Shown here: one piece after another, positions 34,049 through 42,678 of the stretch
Layout: the number at the start of each line of letters is the position of its first letter
How positions within the stretch are numbered: the stretch's first letter is position 1
Assembly: GCF_007830635.1 (NCBI RefSeq)
Contig: NZ_VLLA01000022.1
Coordinates: forward strand, 62,001-126,000
Source: Bradyrhizobium huanghuaihaiense
GTDB lineage: Bacteria; Pseudomonadota; Alphaproteobacteria; Rhizobiales; Xanthobacteraceae
Reading direction: 5' to 3'
Length of the DNA stretch: 64,000 nucleotides
The notes under the pieces: generated by a model
Database searches by the model: none
Seen by the model: the letters and a program-made list of their open reading frames with translations, nothing else
Told to the model about the DNA's origin: nothing
Translations under genes and position numbers: made by a program

Positions 34049-35296
34049 TTAGGATGCCGGCGCGGCCTTCGACTGCACGTGCTCGGGCCGCACGCCGAGC
34101 CCGATCAACCGCGCCGGAATGCCCTGCAGCCACGGCAGCGCGGTGATGAGGCGCACGATCAGCGGCACCTTCAGCGGACGCTCGCCGCCCTGCAAGGCGC
34201 CGCTGATGATGTTGTTCTGCACGACCATCTGCATGCGTTGCGTCATCCTCACCGGAAACTCGCGCCGGCGGCGCACGGCGTCGAGCTCATCCTCGGTCGG
34301 GCAGCCGCGCTGGAGCTTGTCCGCGAGCAGATTGGCGGTCGCGACCGCGTCCTGCACGGCGAGATTGACGCCGACGCCGCCGACCGGCGACATCGCATGC
34401 GCGGCATCGCCGATGAGAAGCAGGCCCGGCTGCGTCCAGCGCTTGAGGCGGTTGATCGCGACGGTGAGCAGCTTGACGTCGTCAAAGCTCTTCACCTCGG
34501 CAATGCCGGACCTGAGGATCGGCGCCATGCGCACGACGTCGTCGAGCAGCGCCTGCAATCCCCTCGCCTTCACCGCATCGTGCTGCCCCTTGGCGATGAC
34601 ATAGGCGCATTGCCAATAGTCGCCGCGATCGAAGGTGATCATCATCTTGCCGGGCTCGATGCGCGCAAACAGGTTCTCGGTCTCGTCGGCCTTGCGGCCG
34701 GCGCGGAACCACAGCACGTCCATCGGCGCGCCGATCTCCTCGACCGCGAGGCCGGCGCGCTCGCGCACCGTCGAATGCCGGCCGTCGCAGGCGACGGTGA
34801 GATCGGCCTCGATGTCGATGATGCCGTCCGGCGTCCTTGCCCGCACGCCGGCGATGGCGTCGCCGCGGCGGATCAGGTCGACGGCTTCGGTGTTCATCAT
34901 CACCTTGAGCGAGGCGAAGCGCCGGCCCTCTTCGCGCAGGAAATTCAGGAAGTCCCATTGCGGCATGAAGGCGATGAACGGGTATTTGGTATGCAGCCGG
35001 CCGAGATCGGCGATCCGCACCGGCGTGCCCCCGAACAATCCATCCATCTTCTGCAAGCGTTGATGCGGCAGCTTCAGGAAGCCGTCGATCAGGCCGAGCT
35101 CGTCCATGACCTGAAGCGTCGAGGGATGCACGGTGTCGCCGCGAAAGTCGCGGAAGAAGTCCGCGTGCTTCTCCAGCACCACGACGTCGATACCGGCACG
35201 CCCGAGCAGATAGCCGAGCATCATGCCGGCCGGCCCGCCGCCGACGACACAACACCGGACTCTTACGGAGGAACTCGGGTTCAAGGCCGCCCTCAT
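34049..35296 (-). CDS. FAD-dependent monooxygenase (PHBH/UbiH-type fold)
   Basis: A 415-residue flavin hydroxylase. The FAD motif is CCVVGGGPAGMMLGYLLGRA, then a conserved DG region ACDGRHSTVRERAGL and LLIGDAAHAMSPVGGVGVNL, giving the three classic motifs of aromatic hydroxylases. It uses NAD(P)H and oxygen to hydroxylate an aromatic ring or reduce a similar substrate. No catabolic neighbours reveal the substrate. The ATG at 35296 is the best start although no strong ribosome site is seen. Confidence 0.9.
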   Translation of the reverse strand: MRAALNPSSSVRVRCCVVGGGPAGMMLGYLLGRAGIDVVVLEKHADFFRDFRGDTVHPSTLQVMDELGLIDGFLKLPHQRLQKMDGLFGGTPVRIADLGRLHTKYPFIAFMPQWDFLNFLREEGRRFASLKVMMNTEAVDLIRRGDAIAGVRARTPDGIIDIEADLTVACDGRHSTVRERAGLAVEEIGAPMDVLWFRAGRKADETENLFARIEPGKMMITFDRGDYWQCAYVIAKGQHDAVKARGLQALLDDVVRMAPILRSGIAEVKSFDDVKLLTVAINRLKRWTQPGLLLIGDAAHAMSPVGGVGVNLAVQDAVATANLLADKLQRGCPTEDELDAVRRRREFPVRMTQRMQMVVQNNIISGALQGGERPLKVPLIVRLITALPWLQGIPARLIGLGVRPEHVQSKAAPAS

Positions 35297-35403
35297 TTAC
35301 GACTTAAGTTTTCTGTGCGGTGCAGCAAGCAAGTTTAATTTGCCGCGATTGCGAATGCCCGTTAGCGTTTCTGCAAAATTCGATTTGCCTTCAGGGAATT
35401 GCA

Positions 35404-35688
35404 GTGCAGACGATCCTCATACTGCTCGGCGTCTGGATCCTGATCAACGTACTTTTCGTCGTGATCATGATCCCACCACGCAAGCCGCGGACCCCCGACC
35501 CGGGCCCGACCGGCACGCTTGCGACGGTGCCCATCAACCAGAACGGCTATCCGTTCGAGGAGCCGGAGAAGCTCCTGCTGCGCCACGTCGTCATCTCGAT
35601 CGCCATGGGCGCGTTCTTCTCGCTGACGCCTCCCTTGATGGAGGCCATTGAGTCGATCAAGCGCTTCCTGCGCAAGCGGCGCACGTAG
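35404..35688 (+). CDS. Small membrane-anchored protein, unknown function
   Basis: A likely 94-residue protein from a GTG at 35404: VQTILILLGVWILINVLFVV, then MIPPRKPRTPDPGPTGTLAT, so one N-terminal helix and a cytoplasmic or periplasmic soluble part. A second weaker hydrophobic stretch (VVISIAMGAFFSLTPPLM) may be another helix. AGGGAA lies upstream of GTG. The open frame extends to 35320 but that part has no membrane feature. It converges with the caspase-fold gene, 31 bp apart. Confidence 0.55.
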   Translation: MQTILILLGVWILINVLFVVIMIPPRKPRTPDPGPTGTLATVPINQNGYPFEEPEKLLLRHVVISIAMGAFFSLTPPLMEAIESIKRFLRKRRT

Positions 35689-35719
35689 CGGACGCGCCTC
35701 GCCACTCCCACCGGATCGC

Positions 35720-37243
35720 TCAATTGTTGCTGCGGTTCGCGGCCCGAAAACTCTTGATCTCCGAGACGCTGCCGTCGCGATAGGTCAGCTCCACCGAGAC
35801 GAACTGCGTGGCCGGGGCGAGCTTCATGTAGAGCGGCATGCCGGCGCTGATCGCGCTGGGATCGCGCATGTCGCAATTCGGCATCTTCAGCACCTGGTTG
35901 GGCACGGCGGTGTCGATGCCGATGCGCACTTCGCGGATCGCGCAGCGATACGAGACGAGATGCGTGTAATAGACCAATAGCCCGTTGAACTCGCGGAATG
36001 ACAGCCAGCTCGTCGCGGTCATGTCGAGGATCTTGCGCTGGTCGCGGATCAGCGCGGCCTCGGGATCGAACCTGATCGGGAACGGCCCCTGCATGTCGCC
36101 GGCCTGATCGACATAGCGGACCTCGATGGTGCCCGCCACAGCGTCCGGCGGCAGCTCGATCGACGGGTTCGGCATCCGCTTGCGCGTGCGCGGATCGAGC
36201 GTGTCGATGAAGCCGGTCTCGCGGAAATCGCCGTTGCCGGCCATGCGCCAGGAAATACCGAGCGTCGGATCGGCGAAGGAGAACACCACGCTCCAGCCGC
36301 CATTGTGGCGCGAGAAGCTCGCGATCGGCGCGTTGGTGGTTTCCTCCTTCACGCGCGGCACTGACACCGGCGGCAGCGCCGCCACTTTCTGCGGCGGCGG
36401 GTCGGCCGGGCGGGCGGCGGCCGCGTCCTTGGCGATGCCGCTCAGGAAAACGTCATCGACCATCTGGTCGAAATAGACCGGCACCTGCTTGTGCCTGACG
36501 GTGTCGGCCATCTCGCTGACGAGACGGCGGGTGCGCTGTGCCACCTGCACGAGGTTCTCGCCAGGTTCGAGCAGCTGCTTGGCGAAAGTGCGCGTGAACA
36601 CCGAATTGGGATTGGCGTCGTCGTTGGACAGGCGATCGAGCGCGGTCTGCCGGGGCCCTGCCGAGAACACCGAGAACACGCCTTCGGGCAGCTGCGTCAT
36701 CGGCGCGAGCCCGCCGCCGCCGGCAACCGCGCGCGTGCCTGATCGTTCGAACGGATTGTTGCGGCAGGCGTCGAACACCAGGATCGAGGTCCGTGCCTTC
36801 TTGTTCTGGAGACGCTCGACGATACGGTCGGCCAGGATCGAGGCGTCGCGCACCAGCTCTTCCTGTCCTTCCGTCGCCGCCGGCACGTCGGTCGGTAGCA
36901 GATAGTTCTGGCCCGCGATCTCGAAACCGTGGCCGGCGTAGAAGAAGAACGCGGTGTCGCCGGGCTCGACGGTCCGGTCGAAGGCCAGCAGCGTCTCGGA
37001 GAATTGCTGCCGGCTCTGGTTCTCGGCGACCATCACGGAGAAGCCGAGCTGCTTCAGCGTGTCGCCCATGGTGCGGGCGTCGTTGACCGCCTTGAGCAGC
37101 TTCGGCACGTTCTTGTAATCGTTGTTGCCGACGACGAGCGCGACGCGCTTCGCGGCGTGAGCTGGCAGCGCGATGCCGCAGAGGCTGGCCACGAGGCCGA
37201 GGGCCGCCAGAATTCTGAAAAGCCGACGCGTCATCGCAAACAT
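35720..37243 (-). CDS. Exported caspase-family protein (peptidase C14 fold)
   Basis: A 507-residue protein with a signal peptide (residues 1-30, ending LPAHA) then a caspase-like p20 domain: RVALVVGNNDYKNVPKLLKA, FFFYAGHGFEIAG with His105, and SILVFDACRNNPFE with Cys160, the catalytic pair. It is a bacterial orthocaspase/metacaspase-like fold. Residues about 275-310 are a Pro/Ala-rich linker, and the C-terminal 190 residues look like beta-rich domains of unknown type. Cleavage specificity is not predictable. Regulation by neighbouring AraC gene is possible but not shown, as the two are divergent. Confidence 0.88.
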   Translation of the reverse strand: MFAMTRRLFRILAALGLVASLCGIALPAHAAKRVALVVGNNDYKNVPKLLKAVNDARTMGDTLKQLGFSVMVAENQSRQQFSETLLAFDRTVEPGDTAFFFYAGHGFEIAGQNYLLPTDVPAATEGQEELVRDASILADRIVERLQNKKARTSILVFDACRNNPFERSGTRAVAGGGGLAPMTQLPEGVFSVFSAGPRQTALDRLSNDDANPNSVFTRTFAKQLLEPGENLVQVAQRTRRLVSEMADTVRHKQVPVYFDQMVDDVFLSGIAKDAAAARPADPPPQKVAALPPVSVPRVKEETTNAPIASFSRHNGGWSVVFSFADPTLGISWRMAGNGDFRETGFIDTLDPRTRKRMPNPSIELPPDAVAGTIEVRYVDQAGDMQGPFPIRFDPEAALIRDQRKILDMTATSWLSFREFNGLLVYYTHLVSYRCAIREVRIGIDTAVPNQVLKMPNCDMRDPSAISAGMPLYMKLAPATQFVSVELTYRDGSVSEIKSFRAANRSNN

Positions 37244-37422
37244 CCCGTTAGTGAACGGCCTCGCTGGTCGGAACCCCTGCCGTTGATGTGATAGTCGGCC
37301 CAGCCGCAGCGAGGGTTCAACAGCCGGGTCTTCGGTTCCCCCGTCTGGCCTATGGCAGATTCCATCGGAATCTGCTCTTTCTTAATTTTCCTGGGCAATC
37401 GCACCGGACGCGAGGGACTGCC

Positions 37423-38409
37423 GTGTATCGCTGGTGTACCGACGAGGTCGAGCCGCATGACCGCTTCGACTATTGGCGCGAAGTCCGGTCCAAGGGCCTG
37501 TTCGGCGTCACCGCCGAACTGGAGCGCGAGCGACGTGCGGACTTCTACGGCGAATTCTCGCTGCGCCAGCTCGGCGGCGCCGGCCTCGTCGAGCTGAAGG
37601 CCTCGCACTACAAGGTGGAGCGCAGCACCACCGACATCGCCTACGCGCCCAGCGACAGCATCTGCGTCTACCAGCAGCTCGGCAGCGGCGGCTGGTTCGG
37701 CGGCATGCGCGGCAGCGATTTTTCGATCGCCAATGGCAGCTTCGCGACCAGCCATACCGACCTGCCCTATCGCACCGTCCCGCTCGGGGACGGCGGCTTC
37801 CATCTGCGGATCCTGAAGATCCCCGTGAGGAACATCCCGGCGCAGGACAAGCGGATGCGCGAGCTGTCGCCCCGCATGTTCAACGATCCCGGCTTGGCGC
37901 CCCTGCTGGGGGCCTGCTTTGCCGATCTCGATGAGGTTGCCGCAGCTGACGACGGGGCCAACGGCGCCCAGGCCTCCTCCTCAGCTCAGGCCTCCCTGGT
38001 GCAGGCTCTGGCGCATCTGGCACTGATCGAGCGCGGCATCGTGCGGCCGGGTAGCCGGCTCGGACAGGCTGCCCTGCGGACAGCCCGCCTGTCGCAGGCA
38101 CGCCGGCTGATCGCGCGCCACCTGCAAGACCCGAACCTCGCTCCGGTCATGGTCGCCGATCTGCTCGGTGTGTCCGTCCGGCACCTGCATATGCTGTTCG
38201 AGGCCGCCGAGAGGAGCTTTTCGCAGACCGTGACCGACGAGCGCCTCCAGCAGAGCCGCCGCCTGATGCGCGAGGCGCCGGACCGGCTGATCGCCGACAT
38301 CGCGACGTCCTGCGGCTTCGAGAGCCTTGCGACCTATTACCGGGTCTTCAACGCCGCCTACGGCATGGCCCCTGGCGACTTCCGGGCCCAGGGTTCCGAA
38401 GGGCATTAG
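37423..38409 (+). CDS. AraC family transcriptional regulator
   Basis: A 328-residue regulator from a GTG at 37423 (VYRWCTDEVEPHDRFDYWRE), with GAGGGA just upstream. The N-terminal 200 residues match the AraC-binding-like domain seen in the NimR/OxyR-independent group. Residues about 230-325 hold two helix-turn-helix motifs: LIARHLQDPNLAPVMVADLL and LMREAPDRLIADIATSCGFE followed by SLATYYRVFNAAYG. Divergent from the caspase-fold gene with 179 bp between. Effector unknown. Confidence 0.85.
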   Translation: MYRWCTDEVEPHDRFDYWREVRSKGLFGVTAELERERRADFYGEFSLRQLGGAGLVELKASHYKVERSTTDIAYAPSDSICVYQQLGSGGWFGGMRGSDFSIANGSFATSHTDLPYRTVPLGDGGFHLRILKIPVRNIPAQDKRMRELSPRMFNDPGLAPLLGACFADLDEVAAADDGANGAQASSSAQASLVQALAHLALIERGIVRPGSRLGQAALRTARLSQARRLIARHLQDPNLAPVMVADLLGVSVRHLHMLFEAAERSFSQTVTDERLQQSRRLMREAPDRLIADIATSCGFESLATYYRVFNAAYGMAPGDFRAQGSEGH

Positions 38410-38521
38410 CCGGTCTCTGCGGCAACCGCCCCAGGCCCATGGTTAAGGCGGAAAACCTCAGCCGCGCCCGCGATTTGGGCAAAAACCTCAGGGTTTTTAG
38501 GGCCTTCCCGCGCCTGCTCCA

Positions 38522-38549
38522 TTGACTTTGGCCAATTCCCGCCTATGTT
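38522..38549 (+). promoter_or_regulatory. Candidate sigma-70-type promoter of the DEAD-box helicase
   Basis: TTGACT at 38522-38527 and TATGTT at 38544-38549 are separated by 16 bp. Transcription from here would give a leader of about 150 bases before the helicase ATG. Long leaders of cold-inducible helicases often carry regulatory structure, but none is proven. The 300 bp between the AraC and helicase genes contain no gene; a weak hairpin AAAAACC-TCAG-GGTTTTT lies at 38481-38498 and could end araC transcription. Confidence 0.45.
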
Positions 38550-38709
38550 CCGGGGCGACGCGGCTCAGATCGAAGAGCGATTCCTGGGCCTTGCGCTTTG
38601 TTCGCGTGAGTCAGCACCCCCAGCTTCTTTGAGAGCGCGCCGTTTCGGGGTGGAACGCGACCAGCCTTATTACCCTCGATTCCGAACGGCGGTTTCGACC
38701 AGAGGCTCA

Positions 38710-40227
38710 ATGTCCTTTTCAGATCTCGGACTGTCCGAAAAAGTCCTCGCCGCAGTGGCGGCCACCGGTTACACCAACCCCACCCCCATTCAGGAACAGG
38801 CGATCCCCCACGTCCTCGCGCGCAAGGACGTGCTCGGCATCGCCCAGACCGGCACCGGCAAGACCGCGGCCTTCGTGCTGCCGATGCTCACCATCCTCGA
38901 GAAGGGCCGCGCCCGGGCGCGGATGCCCCGCACGCTGATCCTGGAGCCGACCCGCGAGCTCGCGGCGCAGGTGAAGGAAAACTTCGACCGCTACGGCGCC
39001 GGCCAGAAGCTCAACGTCGCCCTCCTGATCGGCGGCGTCTCCTTCGGCGACCAGGATGCCAAGCTGATGCGCGGCGTCGACGTGCTGATCGCAACCCCGG
39101 GCCGCCTGCTCGACCACACCGAGCGCGGCGGTCTCCTGCTCACCGGCGTCGAGCTGCTCGTCATCGACGAAGCCGACCGCATGCTGGACATGGGCTTCAT
39201 CCCCGACATCGAGCGCATCTGCAAGCTCGTCCCCTTCACCCGGCAGACCCTGTTCTTCACCGCGACCATGCCGCCGGAAATCCGGCGCATCACCGAAGCC
39301 TTCCTGCACAATCCGCAGAAGGTCGAAGTCTCCCGCCCCGCCACCACCGCCGTGACCGTGACCCAGGCCCAGGTGCCCGCCGGACGCGAAGCGCATGAGA
39401 AGCGCGAATTGCTTCGCCGCCTGCTGCGCGAGGCCAAGGATCTCAAGAACGCGATCATCTTCTGCAATCGCAAGCGCGAGGTCGCGATCGTTCACAAATC
39501 GCTCCAGAAGCATGGCTTCAGCGTCGGCGCGCTGCATGGCGACATGGACCAGCCGGCCCGCATGGCCGCGCTCGACCAGTTCCGCAAGGGCGAGCTGCCG
39601 CTCCTCGTCGCCTCCGACGTCGCCGCCCGCGGCCTCGACATTCCCGAGGTCAGCCACGTCTTCAATTTCGACGTCCCCCATCACGCCGACGACTATGTCC
39701 ACCGCATCGGCCGTACCGGCCGCGCCGGCCGCACCGGCACCGCGATCTCGATCGTGACGCCGCTCGACCAGAAGTCGATGGTGGCGATCGAGAAGCTGAT
39801 CGGCCAGAGCATTCCGCGCGCCGAAGGCGATTACGAAGTGCACGCAGAAGCCGGCGATGCGGCCGAGCGTCCGCGCGAACAGCGTGGCCGCGAGCGTTCG
39901 CGCGGCGGACGCGGCAAGCCGCAACGCGGCGGCCGCGATCGTGAGCGCAGCCACGAGCCGCGCGAGGCGCGTGGCGAGGCAAGGCACTCAGCCGAAGCAC
40001 GGCCCGCCGCCGAGGCGAGGCCTGCACGCGAGGCAAGGCCTCCGCGCGAAGCCAGGCCATCATCCGAGCCGCGTCATGGTGCGCGGGCGCAGGCCAACAA
40101 TTCGCATGTGCCGTCGATCGGCCGTCCCGAGCCGCGCCGCCAACGCGAGGTCGACACCGAGCCGGGCGATCATTCGCACCTGCCGGCGTTCCTGTTGCGG
40201 CCCGTTCGCTCCCCCGCCGGCGCCTGA
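38710..40227 (+). CDS. DEAD-box ATP-dependent RNA helicase (RhlE-like)
   Basis: A 505-residue helicase. Motifs in order are Q motif GYTNPTPIQEQAIPHVL, motif I AQTGTGKT, PTRELAAQ, TPGRLLDH, DEADRMLDMGF, FSATM-equivalent FFTATMP, and RGLDIPEV with HRIGRTGRAGRTG. The C-terminus after about residue 385 is rich in Arg, Glu and Gly with a repeated EARP/REARP pattern, typical of RNA-binding tails. It remodels RNA, for example in ribosome assembly or cold adaptation. The ATG at 38710 precedes the canonical SFSDLGLSEKVL; the frame is open upstream to 38545 without homology. RhlE is the best subfamily guess. Confidence 0.93.
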   Translation: MSFSDLGLSEKVLAAVAATGYTNPTPIQEQAIPHVLARKDVLGIAQTGTGKTAAFVLPMLTILEKGRARARMPRTLILEPTRELAAQVKENFDRYGAGQKLNVALLIGGVSFGDQDAKLMRGVDVLIATPGRLLDHTERGGLLLTGVELLVIDEADRMLDMGFIPDIERICKLVPFTRQTLFFTATMPPEIRRITEAFLHNPQKVEVSRPATTAVTVTQAQVPAGREAHEKRELLRRLLREAKDLKNAIIFCNRKREVAIVHKSLQKHGFSVGALHGDMDQPARMAALDQFRKGELPLLVASDVAARGLDIPEVSHVFNFDVPHHADDYVHRIGRTGRAGRTGTAISIVTPLDQKSMVAIEKLIGQSIPRAEGDYEVHAEAGDAAERPREQRGRERSRGGRGKPQRGGRDRERSHEPREARGEARHSAEARPAAEARPAREARPPREARPSSEPRHGARAQANNSHVPSIGRPEPRRQREVDTEPGDHSHLPAFLLRPVRSPAGA

Positions 40228-40286
40228 AGCGCGACGCGCTTCCGGCTGGTTGAGACAGACTTCCGCACAATTTTTCAGACGCATTC

Positions 40287-40313
40287 GTGAACGTATATTT
40301 ACGGGGCGTTCAC
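40287..40313. promoter_or_regulatory. Inverted repeat upstream of the diguanylate cyclase
   Basis: GTGAACG (40287-40293) and CGTTCAC (40307-40313) form perfect 7-bp arms with a 13-bp spacer, 78 bp before the GTG start. It could be a regulator site or part of the leader; nothing further supports either. Confidence 0.4.
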
Positions 40314-40390
40314 AATCGTCCGTTAGCCTACGAACATAATTTAAGCATTGCTGCGGTCGATGGCGCACCGACCGCTGTGGGGTATGTTCC

Positions 40391-41458
40391 GTGGTCAAGG
40401 TTCTCGACGAACACGAACGCACGATGGCGTTCGCCGAAGTGGCACTCGGCCAGATCCGCTCGCTTCGCCAGACCGCAATCCCCCGCAACTATGAGATCTG
40501 GTACGTCTACGCCACCGGCTACAACGCGCCGCTCAACAAGATCGTCAACGAGACGCTGGCGCGTCACGGCAAGCTGACCGAAGCCGATCTCGAGCAGATC
40601 TACGAAACCTACCTCTCCCACATCAAGACCACCGATCGCATCGACAAGGTCGGCGCGCGCGTCATCGGCGAGATCGACGACGTGATGCGGGTGCTCAGCG
40701 ATGCGCTCGGGATGACCGGCTCCTACGATGCCAGCCTGTCGGGCGCATCCGAGAAGCTGTCGTCGGCCAAGAGCCGCGAGCAGGTCAAGGCGATCGTCGA
40801 GACGCTGATACGTTCGACCAGCGAGATGCGCGAGACCAACAAGGCGCTCGAAGACCGGCTGACGCTGTCGAAGAACGAGATCAGCAATCTCCAGCAGAGC
40901 CTCGAGGCGATTCGCGCCGAAAGTCTGACCGACCCGCTCACAGGCCTCGGCAACCGCAAATATTTCGACCGCATGATCGGCACGGCGGTACAGAGTGCGC
41001 TCGCCTCGGGCGAACCGCTCTCGCTGCTGCTGTTCGACATCGATCACTTCAAGTCGTTCAACGATTCCTACGGCCATCTCACCGGCGACCAGGTGCTGCG
41101 GCTCGTCGGCCTGTCGCTGAAGCAGACCATCAAGGGCCAGGACATCACCGCCCGTTACGGCGGCGAGGAGTTCGCGGTGGTGCTGCCCAACACCGCGCTG
41201 CGCCAGGCCCTCACCGTCGCCGATCACATCCGCCGCGCGGTGATGGCGAAGGAATTGAAGAAGAAATCGACCGGCGAGATTCTCGGCCGCGTCACCATCT
41301 CCGTCGGGGTCTCCATGCTCAAGCAGGGCGACGACACCGACGCGCTGATCGAGCGTGCGGACGCCTGCCTCTACGCCGCCAAGCGCAACGGCCGCAACCG
41401 CGTGATCTGCGAAGCCGATCCGGAATTCGCGATCGAGAGCCACAGCCGGGTGGCGTGA
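40391..41458 (+). CDS. Diguanylate cyclase (GGDEF domain)
   Basis: A 355-residue protein with a GTG start. The N-terminal 165 residues form a helical region (coiled-coil stretch SNLQQSLEAIRAE just before the catalytic domain) likely to sense or dimerise. The GGDEF domain begins at DPLTGLGNRKYFDR; the active site is RYGGEEF (GGEEF at residues 257-261), intact for cyclic-di-GMP synthesis. The inhibitory RxxD site five residues earlier reads KGQD, so product feedback may be weak. It makes c-di-GMP and may act in motility or biofilm choice. No phosphodiesterase is adjacent. Confidence 0.94.
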   Translation: MVKVLDEHERTMAFAEVALGQIRSLRQTAIPRNYEIWYVYATGYNAPLNKIVNETLARHGKLTEADLEQIYETYLSHIKTTDRIDKVGARVIGEIDDVMRVLSDALGMTGSYDASLSGASEKLSSAKSREQVKAIVETLIRSTSEMRETNKALEDRLTLSKNEISNLQQSLEAIRAESLTDPLTGLGNRKYFDRMIGTAVQSALASGEPLSLLLFDIDHFKSFNDSYGHLTGDQVLRLVGLSLKQTIKGQDITARYGGEEFAVVLPNTALRQALTVADHIRRAVMAKELKKKSTGEILGRVTISVGVSMLKQGDDTDALIERADACLYAAKRNGRNRVICEADPEFAIESHSRVA

Positions 41459-41475
41459 GGCTATAAGCAACTGCC

Positions 41476-41598
41476 GTAGGGTGGGCAGCAAAGGCGCGCA
41501 GCGCCGTGCCCACCAGCAGGGCCGGCGCAAGGAATGGTGGGCACGCTTCCGCCTTCGCTCTGCGAGCTACGGCGGACGGGTCGCTTCGCCCACCCTAC
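41476..41598. repeat. 123-bp palindromic intergenic repeat, family E
   Basis: GTAGGGTGGGC (41476-41486) and GCCCACCCTAC (41588-41598) are perfect inverted ends. An inner pair GTGCCCACCA (41506-41515) and TGGTGGGCAC (41535-41544) forms a nested stem. It lies between convergent GGDEF and TfoX-like genes, and its right end contains the stop codon of the TfoX-like gene (41595-41597). Confidence 0.8.
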
Positions 41599-42029
41599 CG
41601 CACCGTTCTCTTGGCTGCTTTCTTGGGCGAACGCTTCTTGGCTGCAGCCTTCTTCGGCGCCGCCTTTTTCGCAGGCTTGCTCGCCGCCTTCTTCCCCTTC
41701 GGCCGCTTCTTCACCTTGGCGCGCTGGGCGGCGGCGAGCGCCGCCCTCGCCCATTGCGCCAGCTCTGCGGAATCGTCGAACAGGCGCGCGGGCAGCTCCC
41801 AGTAGGAGTTGACCACCACGGTCTTGGCACGGGTCGAATACTGGAACGGCTTCGAGCCTTCGGCTTCAAAGTCCGGAATGGTCACCTCGTCGGCGCGCAA
41901 GAACAGGCCGGCGCGCAGCGACAGGGCAAAGTTGGTGCCGTCGGCGGAGATGCCGTAGCCGGAGAACATCTTTCGGATGGTGACGGGGCCGAAATCGGCG
42001 AACAGGTCGATCAGGAATTCGCGGTCCAT
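41595..42029 (-). CDS. TfoX N-terminal-domain protein with lysine/alanine-rich tail
   Basis: A 144-residue protein. Residues 1-100 carry the TfoX N-terminal fold (MDREFLIDLFADFGPVTIRK then MFSGYGIS, and KPFQYSTRAKTVVVNSYWEL). The last 40 residues are almost only Lys, Ala, Pro and Arg (KKRPKGKKAASKPAKKAAPK), like histone H1 tails, which suggests DNA binding. TfoX governs natural competence in gammaproteobacteria but the rhizobial role is unknown. The stop codon lies in a palindromic repeat. Confidence 0.85.
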   Translation of the reverse strand: MDREFLIDLFADFGPVTIRKMFSGYGISADGTNFALSLRAGLFLRADEVTIPDFEAEGSKPFQYSTRAKTVVVNSYWELPARLFDDSAELAQWARAALAAAQRAKVKKRPKGKKAASKPAKKAAPKKAAAKKRSPKKAAKRTVR

Positions 42030-42049
42030 GGCCCAACTCTCTCCCCAGC

Positions 42050-42204
42050 GTCGTCCCCGCGAACGCGGGGACCCATAACCACAGGGAGGAGTTTAGCGAA
42101 GACTGGCGGCCAAGAAAGCGTGGTACTAACACCGCCCGTCATCGAGAGATCACGCGGTATGGGTCCTGGCTCCCGTGCGCAATTGCGCACTAGGCCAGGA
42201 CGAC
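42050..42204. repeat. 155-bp palindromic intergenic repeat, family A, copy 2
   Basis: Its left end GTCGTCCCCGCGAACGCGGG matches the left end of the 3202-3332 copy with few changes, and the interior (ACCCATAACCACAGGGAGGA) is shared. The right end reads TATGGGTCCTGGC and CCAGGACGAC, with an inserted perfect palindrome GTGCGCAATTGCGCAC at 42175-42190 not seen in copy 1. It lies between sufA and the TfoX-like gene. Confidence 0.8.
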
Positions 42205-42230
42205 GGCTGGGTAAAACGCGAGAGCCGGGC

Positions 42231-42629
42231 TTACCCGTCGATCTTGGCCGGCCGCAGCTCGACCGACTCGCCGCAGCCGCAGGCGGAGACCTGGTTGGGG
42301 TTGTTGAAGACGAACTGGGCCTGCATCTTGTCGGCCTTGTAGTCCATCTCGGTGCCGAGCAGGAACAGCACGGCCTTGGGATCGACCAGGATCTTGACGC
42401 CCTTGTCCTCGACGACCTCGTCGGTCGGGCGGATCTCGTGGGCGTATTCGACCGTGTAGGACTGGCCGGCGCAGCCGCCGTTCTTCACGCCGACGCGCAG
42501 GCCGACGATCTCGGAATCGGCGCGCTGGGTCAGCTCGGTGATGCGCTGGGCCGCGGCATCCGTCAGCCGCATCACCTGCGGGCGCGGCCGCCGGGGTTTT
42601 GGTGAGGATGCTGGTGTTGCCTGTGTCAT
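42231..42629 (-). CDS. sufA: A-type iron-sulfur carrier (SufA/ErpA/IscA family)
   Basis: A 132-residue HesB-type scaffold or carrier. The three ligand cysteines are present: Cys53 in NGGCAGQSY and Cys117, Cys119 in SACGCGES. A 20-residue N-terminal extension rich in Pro and Arg precedes the fold. It accepts clusters from SufBCD and hands them to apo-proteins. It is the last gene of the suf operon and follows the DUF59 gene by 49 bp. Confidence 0.93.
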   Translation of the reverse strand: MTQATPASSPKPRRPRPQVMRLTDAAAQRITELTQRADSEIVGLRVGVKNGGCAGQSYTVEYAHEIRPTDEVVEDKGVKILVDPKAVLFLLGTEMDYKADKMQAQFVFNNPNQVSACGCGESVELRPAKIDG

Positions 42630-42678
42630 GTTACTTATGTGGTCCGTTGCAGAACGAATTCAATGCGCGTTGAGACCG

